A DNA stretch of 21,028 bases, taken from positions 1 through 21,028 of the forward strand of contig RDYC01000204.1 in the NCBI GenBank assembly GCA_004293295.1, read 5' to 3'. The notes beneath the pieces are model-generated. The model saw only the letters and a program-made list of their open reading frames with translations, was not told the origin of the DNA and searched no databases. This DNA comes from Bacteroidota bacterium (GTDB lineage: Bacteria; Bacteroidota; Bacteroidia; UKL13-3). Made by a program: the position numbers and the translations under genes. This document shows positions 6,706-16,833 of the stretch, one piece after another; the first letter of the stretch is position 1; every line of letters begins with the position of its first letter.

Positions 6706-8757
6706 ATGAAAAACAGTAAGCTCATTTCCTTCTTATTAGCTTCGGTAACCATTATTTATTTATACTCTTGTGGAGCCCAAAAAGGCTCTATGCAAGCCGC
6801 TAGAGAAGCGCTGGAGAAAAAAGAGTATGCTGTAGCTGGCGAAAACTATAAAGCAGTTTATAGCAAAACCAAAAACAAGGACGAAAAAAATGAAGCTTGT
6901 TTCCAAACAGCAGAGTGCTATTTCATGGCAAACGACATGAAAAATGCGGAGGGTTGGTATAAAAAAACAGTAAAGGCCGACCCTAAAAATGCAGAAGCAC
7001 AATACAAATTGGCCGAAACCATTAAAAATCAAGGCCGTTATACAGAGGCAATTATCGAGTACAACAACTATAAAAAACTCATTGCCAGCAACCCTAAAAT
7101 TGATGAGCGCATAAAGGGGTGCGAGTTAGCGTTGAAATGGAAAAATGAAAAAACCAGGTACAACGTTGAAAATTTAAAAGCCATCAATAGCAAATGGAGC
7201 GATTTTTCGCCCATGTATTACAAAAAGGACCAGATTTATTTTACCAGCGACCGAGAGAAAGGTGTAACTGGCAGACCCTACGGATGGACAGGCAATTTTT
7301 ATACGGATGTTTATAAGGTAAGCTTTAAGGTAGATAAGAAAAATCCAAATGCCATAAAATACGATGTGCCGGTTTTAGTAGATAAAGATAAAGTTAATTC
7401 GCCTTACAATGATGGTAGTGTGGCATTTGATAGCAAAGGTGGGGTGATGTATTTTACCCAATGTAACGGAAAAGATGGCAAAAGCAATCATTGCAGAATT
7501 TGGATGGCTACTTTAAGCGGTCAAGACTGGACAGAACCAACCCCGTTGGAGTTTAGCTCAGACTCTTTTAATACCGGGCACCCGTCTCTAACTAAAGATA
7601 ATCAGGTGATGTATTTCTCTTCTGATATGCCGGGTGGATATGGAGGAAAAGATATTTGGTTTGTAACGTACAGCAAAAGAAGTAAAACCTGGGGCGATCC
7701 GGTAAATTTAGGCCCAACTATCAACACAGATGGTGATGAGGTTTACCCTTTTATACATGAAGACGGAACACTTTATTTCTCTTCAAACGGCTTTGTTGGT
7801 TTAGGAGGAATGGATATATACTACAGCACAGGATCAGCTACCGACTGGAGCACACCAATCAATATGAAATCACCAATTAATTCAGGTGGGGACGATTTTT
7901 CTGTGATATTATCAAAAGATAAAGAAAGCGGACTTTTTGCCAGCAATAGGGAAGGGTCAAAAGGGCAAGACGATATTTGGCGTTTTTACATGAATCCATT
8001 GGTATTTACTTTAAGTGGAGTTGCTCGTGATATTAAAACTAAACAAATATTACCAAACACATTTATTACCTTAACCACCAGTACCGATACCGGAAAATTG
8101 GTGGTAAAAACAGATGCTGCCGGAGCTTATAAAGTAAGCTTAAAAGCCAAAACAGATGTGGAACTTTTTGGTGCACACGAAGATTATTATGATAGTAAAA
8201 TAGCTTTCCAAACTACAAAGGGATTAGAGGTTTCAACAGATCTTTACCAAGACTTAGACTTAAATCCGTTTAACTATGAAGACGTGTTTAGGGTTGAAGG
8301 TATTTACTACGATTTAGACAAGGCTAATATTCGTGCAGATGCGGCCAAAGTATTGGACTCATTGCTACTTACACTTAAAAAGTATCCTAAAATCCGAATA
8401 GAACTAGGTTCGCATACAGATTGTAGAGCAGACTCTGCTTACAATGAGAATTTATCACAAAGGCGTGCTGATTCAGCTGTTGCTTATATCGTTCGTGGAG
8501 GTATAGATTCTGCTAGATTAGTGGCAAGGGGTTATGGAGAAAGTCGCTTAGTAAATGATTGCGCATGCGAAGGCTCTTATGTAAAACGCCAATGCACAGA
8601 AGAAGAACACCAGATGAACAGGCGCACCACAGTGAGGCTTTTAGGTAACGATTATAAGCCAAAACCTAAAGAAGAGCCAAAACCTGCTGTTGACCCTAAA
8701 ACAGGGAAGCCTATAGCACCAAAACCCGGTGGAACCACCACACCACCCAAAAGGTAA
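6706..8757 (+). CDS. PorE-like lipoprotein: TPR, beta-propeller, CRD-like and OmpA domains
   Basis: The 683-residue product starts with a lipoprotein signal ending at Cys22 (LYSC). Next come TPR-like helices (about 25-130) and a PD40/WD40-like propeller (about 155-430) with repeated YFTSD/YFSSD strands and blade ends such as GGKDIW, GGMDIYY and GQDDIW. Then follow a carboxypeptidase-regulatory-like beta-sandwich (about 435-515) and an OmpA C-terminal peptidoglycan-binding domain (about 527-645, GIYYDLDKANIR...SHTDCRADSAYN...LSQRRADS...NRRTT). A proline/lysine-rich tail ends it. This domain order is that of PorE, a T9SS-associated peptidoglycan-binding lipoprotein, but Bacteroidota carry many paralogs with this layout, so the symbol is withheld. 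The likely place is the periplasmic face of the outer membrane, tied to peptidoglycan. A paralog lies at 16834-18768. A bidirectional terminator follows. Confidence 0.85.
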   Translation: MKNSKLISFLLASVTIIYLYSCGAQKGSMQAAREALEKKEYAVAGENYKAVYSKTKNKDEKNEACFQTAECYFMANDMKNAEGWYKKTVKADPKNAEAQYKLAETIKNQGRYTEAIIEYNNYKKLIASNPKIDERIKGCELALKWKNEKTRYNVENLKAINSKWSDFSPMYYKKDQIYFTSDREKGVTGRPYGWTGNFYTDVYKVSFKVDKKNPNAIKYDVPVLVDKDKVNSPYNDGSVAFDSKGGVMYFTQCNGKDGKSNHCRIWMATLSGQDWTEPTPLEFSSDSFNTGHPSLTKDNQVMYFSSDMPGGYGGKDIWFVTYSKRSKTWGDPVNLGPTINTDGDEVYPFIHEDGTLYFSSNGFVGLGGMDIYYSTGSATDWSTPINMKSPINSGGDDFSVILSKDKESGLFASNREGSKGQDDIWRFYMNPLVFTLSGVARDIKTKQILPNTFITLTTSTDTGKLVVKTDAAGAYKVSLKAKTDVELFGAHEDYYDSKIAFQTTKGLEVSTDLYQDLDLNPFNYEDVFRVEGIYYDLDKANIRADAAKVLDSLLLTLKKYPKIRIELGSHTDCRADSAYNENLSQRRADSAVAYIVRGGIDSARLVARGYGESRLVNDCACEGSYVKRQCTEEEHQMNRRTTVRLLGNDYKPKPKEEPKPAVDPKTGKPIAPKPGGTTTPPKR

Positions 8758-8770
8758 ACAATAAAATATT

Positions 8771-8802
8771 AAAAAGCCCTGCTAAATTTAGCAGGGCTTT
8801 TT
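8771..8802. terminator. Bidirectional intrinsic terminator (perfect 32-base palindrome)
   Basis: The stem runs AAAAAGCCCTGCTA to TAGCAGGGCTTTTT around a 4-base centre, and the whole 32 bases are self-complementary. The A-run and T-run give it a U-tail on either strand. It lies between the PorE-like gene (ends 8757) and the convergent sulfotransferase-like gene (ends 8805). Confidence 0.93.
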
Positions 8803-8804
8803 AG

Positions 8805-10436
8805 TTATTTAAAGGAGTAAATAAGTTGCTTGTTTTTTAAAGCATTGTTTGACGAACTTATTTTTATTGTACAGTTTGTGGTGTTTTGTTCACTAATTTT
8901 AAAGGATACCTTCTTTTGTTTACCCGCATTTAAAAATAGCCTGCCTATTTCTTTATACGTTCCATCGCTCATTAATTGGTTGATAAAGTAACTATCAGGT
9001 TCAGAGCCGTCATTATTTATTTTTAGGGTTATCTTACGGCCTTTACTTACTAGATGGCTAAACTGTTGAACAGTAAAATAAGTTGGATAAAGTGAGGAGC
9101 AAAAATGACTTCGGTAGCTTGATTGTGGTGTAAAAGCATCCGTAATACTATCTCTTCTAAAGGCAATATTTTCCCAAACTATTTTTTTATTTTTTGTAAC
9201 CTCAAACACACGGTTGTTTGCACCACTGGTAATAAGAATATTGCCATTTGGCAATACATCTGCATCACCGGATTTGGCGCAAAAATTTTCTTCGTGTTTG
9301 GCGAATTGAAACGGATAACTCCATAAAACTATTGGCTCTTTATCTTTAGGGTCAGGTATCTTTAATTCAATTACTGACGAAACGCCCTCCGGATGAGCAG
9401 TGTTGTTATTGAATAAAAGTATGGTATTTTTGGGAGTAATGCTTACAGCATGTTGCCCTGAAAACAGGGTTTGAGGTATCATTTGGATATTGTTTTGCTC
9501 ATAGCCTTTACCGATATGCATTGAAATGATTGGTTTAGGAATACCGGATAAACGTGTTAAACTATTTAAATTTCTATTGCTTAAATAAACATCCTTGGTG
9601 CTTTCATCCATAAACACAGCGTTAACGTGGTTAGACGTGATGGAGTCGGTTCTATCTTTATAAAAAGGGCTTTCATCCCAATACCATTTCAAGTTGTAGT
9701 TCCGGTCAATTTCAAACACCGCATTGTAAATCTTATTGCCTTCATTGATATCGCGTTCTGCCAAACACAAAAAATTTCCGTTTGGTAGCTTTTTAATATC
9801 ATGGTGGTAGTTTTTTACTTTTATCGTGTCAGCCAGCAGGGTTGGGGCACCCCAAGTGATGTTCCCCGCTAAATCAGTTTCAAAGCTACCCTTTCTGTTG
9901 TTATAAGTCAGTGCCCCGTCTTTATTAATCACTAAATTCCGGAAAGTGCCATCTGTTTGAGGCAAGTTCCAAATGATTTTCCCTTGCTTATTGATAATCA
10001 CTCCAAAATCAAATATAATAAGGCCACGGTCCATTTTCTTTTTGTCAAAAACTGAAACTTTCATTTCAATTAAATTGGGGTTGTTCCAACGTGTTTTTAA
10101 AATATGAAAAGAAGAAGGTGAAGATTGGAATAACAACAAGCCGTTTCGGGAAAATGCTTCATAACTCCAACTGTAAGTTTCTCCAAATTCAAGTATACCA
10201 TCAATAATTTTAGCCAGTGATTGGGTTTTAAAATAGGCGATTTTTGAATTATGGGCATGGTTGTAAATGCTAATATTGTAATAATCAGCCCCAAATATCT
10301 CCTTATACTCAAACATTACTTGGGTATAGTTTAGGGTGTCGCCATGTTTAGGAGAAACAACCTGTGCTTTAGTATTTGCTACAAAAGCTAACAAAATAGT
10401 GAATGTTAGTAGGCTAGTTTTTTTTAGATAAGTCAT
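8805..10436 (-). CDS. Exported arylsulfotransferase (ASST)-like propeller protein
   Basis: The frame opens at 10487, but the ATG at 10436 is preferred because it starts a clean signal peptide (MTYLKKTSLLTFTILLAFVANTKAQ, cut near AQ). Upstream in-frame codons give an unlikely extra hydrophobic piece. Numbering from 10436 (543 residues): an Ig/Fn3-like N-terminal domain (about 25-115), then an ASST-like six-bladed propeller with strand repeats of the LPNGN.L type (HHDIKKLPNGNFL and DADVLPNGNILI), and a C-terminal beta domain. The four residues known for E. coli-type ASST catalysis appear conserved: His211 or His212, His270 (SNHVNA), Arg288 (LSNRN) and His329 (GQHAV). The His270-Arg288 spacing of 18 equals that in the E. 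coli enzyme as I recall it. ASST moves sulfate between phenolic compounds without PAPS, in the periplasm. It could be a non-enzymatic relative. No T9SS sorting domain is seen. Confidence 0.75.
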   Translation of the reverse strand: MTYLKKTSLLTFTILLAFVANTKAQVVSPKHGDTLNYTQVMFEYKEIFGADYYNISIYNHAHNSKIAYFKTQSLAKIIDGILEFGETYSWSYEAFSRNGLLLFQSSPSSFHILKTRWNNPNLIEMKVSVFDKKKMDRGLIIFDFGVIINKQGKIIWNLPQTDGTFRNLVINKDGALTYNNRKGSFETDLAGNITWGAPTLLADTIKVKNYHHDIKKLPNGNFLCLAERDINEGNKIYNAVFEIDRNYNLKWYWDESPFYKDRTDSITSNHVNAVFMDESTKDVYLSNRNLNSLTRLSGIPKPIISMHIGKGYEQNNIQMIPQTLFSGQHAVSITPKNTILLFNNNTAHPEGVSSVIELKIPDPKDKEPIVLWSYPFQFAKHEENFCAKSGDADVLPNGNILITSGANNRVFEVTKNKKIVWENIAFRRDSITDAFTPQSSYRSHFCSSLYPTYFTVQQFSHLVSKGRKITLKINNDGSEPDSYFINQLMSDGTYKEIGRLFLNAGKQKKVSFKISEQNTTNCTIKISSSNNALKNKQLIYSFK

Positions 10437-10551
10437 TTGGTCAAAAATGCTGTTTTTTTTTATTACCAAGAAAAATAAAAAAATCATTGATTTATATCAG
10501 ATTTTTGTTAATATTGGAATAGTTTAATAAATCACCAATAATAGAAAACGT

Positions 10552-13500
10552 ATGAAAAAAATCTACACGATGCTTTTAGGTTTGTTGTTTTTTGCGACAA
10601 CAAATGCGCAGATCACCCGTGTTAACGAGGACTTTGATGTCTCATTAACGCCAACAGGGTGGACAAATTCATTAAATACAGGAACATTAATTGCGCGCGT
10701 TGCCACCATACAAAGTTATGGCAGAGTAGGCACTGCTGCATCAGTGAGGGCTAACTTCTTCAACGTTGGCGCAGGTTCAGTTGCCCGTTTGGAAACACCG
10801 GTATTTTCGCCCACAGTAGCAGGAGATACTTTAAGGTTTGATGTGGCGCATGCTGCGTATCCATCAGCAACTGATTCATTGGTTATTTATACCTTTGATG
10901 GTGTTAGTTTTAATAGGTTAATCGGTTGGGGCTCTAGCCAAACCATTAATACCACAACTGGCATAACCACTGCAAATTCACAAACAGGAGGTTTTACTCC
11001 TACTTCTGGTCAATGGACAACCAAGGCTCTTTCATTGCCTGTTGGAACTACGCAAGTTCGATTTGAATTTATCTCTGGTTATGGAAACCAAATGTATGTT
11101 GACCGCGTGATTGTTGACAGTTTCTACATTGCAGGGATGAATTACGTATCTTCTACCACTACACAATCAAACACAGCCTCTGTATTCAGAGGTACTTCAA
11201 ATACAGAAATTATTGGTATTACAGTAAACATGAGCGGTACAGTTAGTCCATTAAGTGCTACTAGTTTTTCATTGAATACAGGTGCCACAACCAATGCAAC
11301 CAACAGTATTGACAGTGCAAAAATATTCTACACCGGAAACAGTAATGTGTTTGCTACAACCAACCGATTTGGCCAAGTAGTTTCACCGAATGGGGCGTTT
11401 ACCATTTCGGGTAACCAAACATTAAATGATGGGGCTAATTTTTTCTGGTTGGTGTATGATGTGAAGCCAACAGCCACTGTAAACAATATACTTGATGCAG
11501 AATGCAGTAGCATTGAAATAGGAGGCACTCCTAGAACCCCTACAGTGCAAAACCCAACCGGTTCGCGCACCATTTTAGGTGCTACCGAAGTTGATGTTAC
11601 ATCAACTAGCGGCTTGGCAAGTGCCACTTACTCTGGATTAAAAGCTGCGTTCGATGCTATTAACTTGGGTACCCATCAAGGTGCTATTAACATTAGAATT
11701 AACAGCAGTGTTACCGAACCTGTTACTTGTAATTTGGACTCTAGCGGAAATCCTACTGGGTCAAATTATACCTCAATTTTAATTCGCCCTGCTGATACAG
11801 CCACAGTTGTTAAAAGCATTTCTATGAGTGCTGCTGCTATTTTGATGACATTAACAGGTGCTGATAATGTAACTTTTGATGGAAGACCTGGAGGGGTTGG
11901 AACGGCTCGATTACTTGAATTTAATCACACCACTTCAGCAGCAACAAACTTTACTTGCAGGCTTAATGTTGGTGCTACTAATAATACTTTCCAATTCTGC
12001 CGCTTGTTAAATGCCAGTGCAGCCAGTACTGCGCACAATATTCACTTAACCAACACAGTTGCCTCAAGTCCAAACTCAAATAACCAGTTTTTAAATAACG
12101 CAATTATTGGTGGACGTAACGGAATTGTTTTTGATGCTATCAATGCCTCAGGGCCAATGGTTGATATAGTAGTTAGAAATAACCAAATTAGTAACTTTGG
12201 ATTTGCTGGGGTAAGTAATTTAAATAATCTGGGGCAAATTGTTATTGACTCAAATAGCTTTTTCCATGATGTAGCCTTTACGGCAACTGGTCAAGCAAGA
12301 GCAATTAGTTTGGGAGGTACGCTAACTGCTGTTAGTATGAATGCAACGATAACCAAGAACAGGATTTTTGGAATTAAATCCAGCACTACATCAATTTTTG
12401 GAATAATTTTAACTCCTCCGGCTACTGCAACAGGTAGTTTGTATAATATTAACAACAATAGTATCGCTTTTATGGATGCAAACAATGCCGTTAATGGAGG
12501 TGCAATAGGAGGTGTAAATGGTATAACAGTTACCGGAACTGGAAGTGCTGAATTTAATATTTTCCAAAACACCATACGCATTGGAGGTGTTGCTGTTGGA
12601 GGAACAGCTGCAACTTTAACTACTCGTTCTGTTGGTGTAGGCAAGTTTAATTCGGGTACGGCTAATATCTTTAGAATGCGAAACAATATTATCACCAATA
12701 CCAGAACCGGAGGTGCCTCTACCCAAAACGGACATATGGCTGTTTGGATTAATACCAACACTGCCGGAACACATGATATTGACCGCAACACTTACCAAGG
12801 AACAACTTTTGTTGCCGGATGGGGTGGAACTGTTTTTGCTACAGTTACAGGAGGTTATCAAACCGCAGCAACTCCTAATGATGCCAACACCAATCAAAAA
12901 ACACCAACCTACTTGAATACTACCGAGCCATATTTAACCGGTGCTTCGAATGGAGATGCTGATTTATCAACCACACGTACTGCAACTGTATTAACGGATA
13001 TTGATAACAATGCCAGGCCAGTAACCTGTTACAAAGGTGCATGGGAATCAACAACACCATTTATTACCAATGATTTGGCTGCCACCATTATTTATACTTA
13101 CGGCCGCATTCCGGTTGGAACTGATGAAAGCATACGTGTAAGAATCAAAAACAACGCAATAACGCCAGCAGTAAACCAAACTATTACGGTAAACATTACT
13201 GGTGCTAATACTGCCACCCTTACACTTTTAGTACCGAACATTTCTGCTTTGGCAGACACTATCATCACCATGCCGATATATACTCCGGTGTTTTTGGGAA
13301 TTGATACCGTCCGTGCCGTTATGCCTTCTGGAGACCAAAATCCGGCTAATGATATTGCAACTTGGATAAGGGAAAATACATTAAATGCGATTAGTTATGC
13401 CAACATCACCACCGGACAAACAGGTAATGTGGGTAATAATGGATTTGGCGAAATTGTGGCTAAGTTTTACACGCCATTTGCCAATGCGGTTAATCAGGTG

Positions 13501-16500
13501 AATGTTAATTTTACTAACGTTAACCCGGTAGTACCAAGACCTTTCCAAGTGGTAATTTATGCAGATTCAGGAGCTAATTTTGGTCCTAGAATAACTCCGA
13601 TTTGGGAGTCAACCGTGCAGCAAACGTTAAATGGTATATTTAATTTAGCGGTACCTGCGGTTGCTGTAAATGGTAATTTTTTCATTGGTGTGCGACAAAC
13701 ATCTTCTGATAATATCGGTTTTGCATTCCAGGCAGAAAATCCAATTCGACCAAATACCATGTATTTCCGTCAAGCACCAGGATCATTGGCTGCTGCTTTG
13801 CTTGCTCCTTGGGTTGATTTTGCTCCAAACAATGGTTTCCGCTTTATGATTGAGCCACGTTTACAAATTAATGATGATTTGGGAGCTACAGAATTGGTTA
13901 ACCCTGCTGTGGGTTGTTTAAGCACCGGTACTCAAAATATTGCAGTTGAGGTAACTAATCTTGGTTTATTAAATCAAAATTTTGCAACGGATAGCTTAGT
14001 TATCCAAGGAAGAATAACTGATCCAGCTAATGTGATCACAAATCTTGGACCTATAACCATAAATTCAGGGACATTAAACAGCAATGCAACCGCTAACTAT
14101 ATTTTAGCAAATAATTTTAACTTTAACCAAACCGGTAACTACACCATTACCGCTTGGACTCGTTTTGGTTTGGATAACAATAAGGTTAATGATACTTTAC
14201 TAAATGTTGTTCGTACAGTTACTGCTGCAACTCCGGTACCGCTGGTGCAAGGTTTTAATGCCGGACTAGCAGCTCCGTCAGGGGTTGGAGCAACCAATGG
14301 ATTGCGCGTTAATATTAATGGTTTAAGCGGGTTTAACGCCAATGCTTCTGTTCAAACTTCTAGAATAACTGGTGTTAACACAAACTCTATTTTGAGATTT
14401 AATTATAGGGTATTGAACAATTTAGGTGGCACAGCAGCTACATTTAACAATGCCACTGATAGCATCAGAATTCAAATATCAACCAACTGTGGTGTATCAT
14501 TTAATACCATTGCAACAATAAGTTCAGCCAATCATACTCCATCGGTTAATTATGGCTCTTTCAGCACATCTTTAGCAGCATTTAACGGAAGCGATGTGGT
14601 TGTAAAAATCCTTTGCAATTGGTTAGGTACCACTAACGATGTAATTATTGATATTGATGATATTCGCTTGATTGACGGTGCAAATGACATGGGTGCAGTA
14701 GCATCTTCAGCTCCTTGCCGTTCTGTAATTGTTGGCTCAGCAGCTATTGCCCCTCAGGTTACCATTAGAAACTTTGGCTCATCAGCACAAACCAATGTGC
14801 CAGTGAATGTTTCAATTACCGGTCCGGTTAATTATACTGGAACAGCAACAATTGCTTCTATCGCAGCGGCTTCTGATGCAAGTGTTTTGTTAACAACAAA
14901 CTTTAACCCAACAACTGCCGGATTGTACACCTTAAAAGCATGGACTTCTTTGGTAGGCGATGGAGACGCTTCAAACGATACATTTACCACCACATTTAAT
15001 GTTACCAACCTTAACTTAGGTGTTGCTTCGGTTAATGCCTTAAACTTTGGTGGTACAAGTTCATTGCGCGTAACAGAAACACCTGCTTTAAACCCGCTTA
15101 ATGAATTCACATTAGAGGCTTGGTTAAATAGGATAACAACTGGAACAGCAAGAAGCATCATAGCGAAAGACTCTGCTCTTGGCTTTATTCAATATGAGCT
15201 TGGGTTAACCCAAGGAGATTCATTAAGGTTTACAGTAAACACCAGCACCGGCTTCTATCAAATCACTTCAACTACAGTGGTGCCAAATGGTTTTGCCCAT
15301 GTTGCAGCAACATTTAGCTCAACTAGTATCAAACTTTATATCAATGGTCGCTTAGTGCGCGATTCTGCAATTGCTGCCTCAATTGTTTTACCTTTTGGAT
15401 CTAACGTGTTTATTGGTAACAACAACCAAAGTACCAGCGCATTATTAGGACAGCTTGACGAGGTAAGGATTTGGAACGTTGAACGCTCAGCTAATCAAAT
15501 CAGAGGCAGCATGCATACAAGATTGGCCAATGCTGCCAATGCAAGTTTGGTTGCCTACTATCGTTTTGATGAAGGAACAGGAAATACATTTGCAACCGAT
15601 GCTTCAGGAAACTGTCATACCGGAGTATTTGGCGCTGCAGCCCCTACTTGGGTTGCCGTTAACTACCCATTAGGTGCACCAACTGTTGCTTCTCAAACAG
15701 TTAATACTGATGGTACTTATACATTTGCAGGAACAAATTTAAGTTTAGTATACAATGGATTTGCGGGTGCTGACACTGTTTATGTTCACCAGTTTGCGGC
15801 TCCTCAGTTAGGTGTTAGTCCAATAACTAATCCAGGCGGTTCTACCACATTGCATCCTGCTTATTGGCTTGCTTACAGGTACGGTTCAGGAACCTCAACC
15901 TCAACCAACTTTAGCTTTAACTTCCCTACAGGAAATTTAAACTCTGGAGTAAGTGCAACTGATTTGAAATTATATAATAGGGCAAATACCTCATTAAATG
16001 CATGGTCAATTGTAAATGCTACAGCTTCATCAGTTGATTTTGCAACCCAAAATGTAACATTTGCCCAAACACAAGCTATTTTTGGCGGACAATTTATGGT
16101 TGGCGCAAACAACAACCCATTACCGGTTGTTATGAGAAGCTTTACAGGAAGTGCCAACCGCGGAGATGCCATATTGCGTTGGTCTACGGCTAGTGAATAC
16201 AACAGCAGAGGTTTTTCACTTGAGCGCTCATTCGATGGCCGTATCTTTAAAGAAGTTACCTTCATAAACAGTGCTGGAAACAGTAACCGCACCAATAGCT
16301 ATAGCTACGCTGATAGAGAAGTGTTGGTGAGCAACAAAACAGTTTATTACCGATTGAAACAGGTGGATTTAAGCGGTGAATATACCTATACCAATGTGGT
16401 AATTGTTAATAGTGGTAACCGCAACACTACTGAGGTAGTTATTTATCCAAACCCGGTTCTTGATGTATTGTCAGTAGAGGTAGAATCAAATATAGAGGCC

Positions 16501-16686
16501 AATGCAAAAATGGTAATTACTGATATTACCGGAAAAGTGGTGAAAAATTTGGATATGCGATTGGTAGAAGGCTTTAACAAATTTAGCTTTGGAGAAGTAG
16601 TAGAGTTAACCAATGGCGTATACATAGTTAATATCACAGCTAATGGTGTTGTGCTTTACAACACAAAATTGGTAAAGGCTCAGTAA
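10552..16686 (+). CDS. Giant T9SS-sorted multidomain surface protein
   Basis: The 2044-residue product begins with a Sec signal peptide (MKKIYTMLLGLLFFATTNAQ). Domains by rough position: a jelly-roll/MAM-like 'choice-of-anchor' domain (23-190); a sialidase-associated N-terminal-type domain (200-340, LNTGATTN...IFYTG...FWLVYDV); a right-handed beta-helix (345-825, repeated NN.I/N.F turns); a CARDB-like domain (840-945); a beta-sandwich (946-1105); CARDB-like (1107-1228); a second jelly-roll (1230-1372); CARDB-like (1377-1480); a LamG/concanavalin-type domain (1495-1710, with LYINGRLVRD and LDEVRIWN). A typical pre-CTD Fn3-like module (1858-1955) and the type A T9SS sorting domain from YPNP (1965) to KLVKAQ complete it. 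It should be exported through T9SS and attached to or released from the surface. The LamG and helix domains suggest glycan binding or adhesion; no catalytic site is evident. It stands alone between the divergent sulfotransferase-like gene and its own terminator. Confidence 0.9.
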   Translation: MKKIYTMLLGLLFFATTNAQITRVNEDFDVSLTPTGWTNSLNTGTLIARVATIQSYGRVGTAASVRANFFNVGAGSVARLETPVFSPTVAGDTLRFDVAHAAYPSATDSLVIYTFDGVSFNRLIGWGSSQTINTTTGITTANSQTGGFTPTSGQWTTKALSLPVGTTQVRFEFISGYGNQMYVDRVIVDSFYIAGMNYVSSTTTQSNTASVFRGTSNTEIIGITVNMSGTVSPLSATSFSLNTGATTNATNSIDSAKIFYTGNSNVFATTNRFGQVVSPNGAFTISGNQTLNDGANFFWLVYDVKPTATVNNILDAECSSIEIGGTPRTPTVQNPTGSRTILGATEVDVTSTSGLASATYSGLKAAFDAINLGTHQGAINIRINSSVTEPVTCNLDSSGNPTGSNYTSILIRPADTATVVKSISMSAAAILMTLTGADNVTFDGRPGGVGTARLLEFNHTTSAATNFTCRLNVGATNNTFQFCRLLNASAASTAHNIHLTNTVASSPNSNNQFLNNAIIGGRNGIVFDAINASGPMVDIVVRNNQISNFGFAGVSNLNNLGQIVIDSNSFFHDVAFTATGQARAISLGGTLTAVSMNATITKNRIFGIKSSTTSIFGIILTPPATATGSLYNINNNSIAFMDANNAVNGGAIGGVNGITVTGTGSAEFNIFQNTIRIGGVAVGGTAATLTTRSVGVGKFNSGTANIFRMRNNIITNTRTGGASTQNGHMAVWINTNTAGTHDIDRNTYQGTTFVAGWGGTVFATVTGGYQTAATPNDANTNQKTPTYLNTTEPYLTGASNGDADLSTTRTATVLTDIDNNARPVTCYKGAWESTTPFITNDLAATIIYTYGRIPVGTDESIRVRIKNNAITPAVNQTITVNITGANTATLTLLVPNISALADTIITMPIYTPVFLGIDTVRAVMPSGDQNPANDIATWIRENTLNAISYANITTGQTGNVGNNGFGEIVAKFYTPFANAVNQVNVNFTNVNPVVPRPFQVVIYADSGANFGPRITPIWESTVQQTLNGIFNLAVPAVAVNGNFFIGVRQTSSDNIGFAFQAENPIRPNTMYFRQAPGSLAAALLAPWVDFAPNNGFRFMIEPRLQINDDLGATELVNPAVGCLSTGTQNIAVEVTNLGLLNQNFATDSLVIQGRITDPANVITNLGPITINSGTLNSNATANYILANNFNFNQTGNYTITAWTRFGLDNNKVNDTLLNVVRTVTAATPVPLVQGFNAGLAAPSGVGATNGLRVNINGLSGFNANASVQTSRITGVNTNSILRFNYRVLNNLGGTAATFNNATDSIRIQISTNCGVSFNTIATISSANHTPSVNYGSFSTSLAAFNGSDVVVKILCNWLGTTNDVIIDIDDIRLIDGANDMGAVASSAPCRSVIVGSAAIAPQVTIRNFGSSAQTNVPVNVSITGPVNYTGTATIASIAAASDASVLLTTNFNPTTAGLYTLKAWTSLVGDGDASNDTFTTTFNVTNLNLGVASVNALNFGGTSSLRVTETPALNPLNEFTLEAWLNRITTGTARSIIAKDSALGFIQYELGLTQGDSLRFTVNTSTGFYQITSTTVVPNGFAHVAATFSSTSIKLYINGRLVRDSAIAASIVLPFGSNVFIGNNNQSTSALLGQLDEVRIWNVERSANQIRGSMHTRLANAANASLVAYYRFDEGTGNTFATDASGNCHTGVFGAAAPTWVAVNYPLGAPTVASQTVNTDGTYTFAGTNLSLVYNGFAGADTVYVHQFAAPQLGVSPITNPGGSTTLHPAYWLAYRYGSGTSTSTNFSFNFPTGNLNSGVSATDLKLYNRANTSLNAWSIVNATASSVDFATQNVTFAQTQAIFGGQFMVGANNNPLPVVMRSFTGSANRGDAILRWSTASEYNSRGFSLERSFDGRIFKEVTFINSAGNSNRTNSYSYADREVLVSNKTVYYRLKQVDLSGEYTYTNVVIVNSGNRNTTEVVIYPNPVLDVLSVEVESNIEANAKMVITDITGKVVKNLDMRLVEGFNKFSFGEVVELTNGVYIVNITANGVVLYNTKLVKAQ

Positions 16687-16703
16687 TTAGCGCATTAAGG
16701 TAT

Positions 16704-16735
16704 AAAAAGGCGGATCTAAATGGTCCGCCTTTTTT
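16704..16735 (+). terminator. Intrinsic terminator of the giant T9SS cargo gene
   Basis: The stem AAAAAGGCGGATC (16704-16716) pairs with GGTCCGCCTTTTT (16722-16734), including one G-U pair, around a 5-base loop TAAAT. A run of six T ends at 16735. It starts 17 bases after the stop codon. The A-rich left arm would also allow some termination on the other strand. Confidence 0.93.
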
Positions 16736-16833
16736 ATTGGGTTAGCTTGAGCAAAGTAGTGGAAATGTAATAAAATATTTCATGGGTATTTTCGTTAGTC
16801 AATACGCAGCTTTTTTGTTTAATTTGAATAGTT

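Noticed and set aside
10437..10487. Upstream in-frame start for the sulfotransferase-like gene at 10487
   Set aside because: It adds a second hydrophobic stretch before a complete signal peptide; the ATG at 10436 gives a normal exported N-terminus.
10481..10493. Inverted repeat AAATCA-T-TGATTT in the divergent region before the giant gene
   Set aside because: Only six AT-rich pairs in an AT-rich region, with no related copy nearby; chance is a sufficient explanation.
12291..12791. 166-codon minus-strand frame inside the giant T9SS gene
   Set aside because: It is the complement of the Thr/Asn/Ala-rich beta-helix coding region; the hydrophobic product is a by-product of that composition and matches no family.
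15873..16295. 140-codon minus-strand frame near the 3' end of the giant gene
   Set aside because: It lies opposite well-recognised pre-sorting-domain sequence and has no recognisable motif or promoter.
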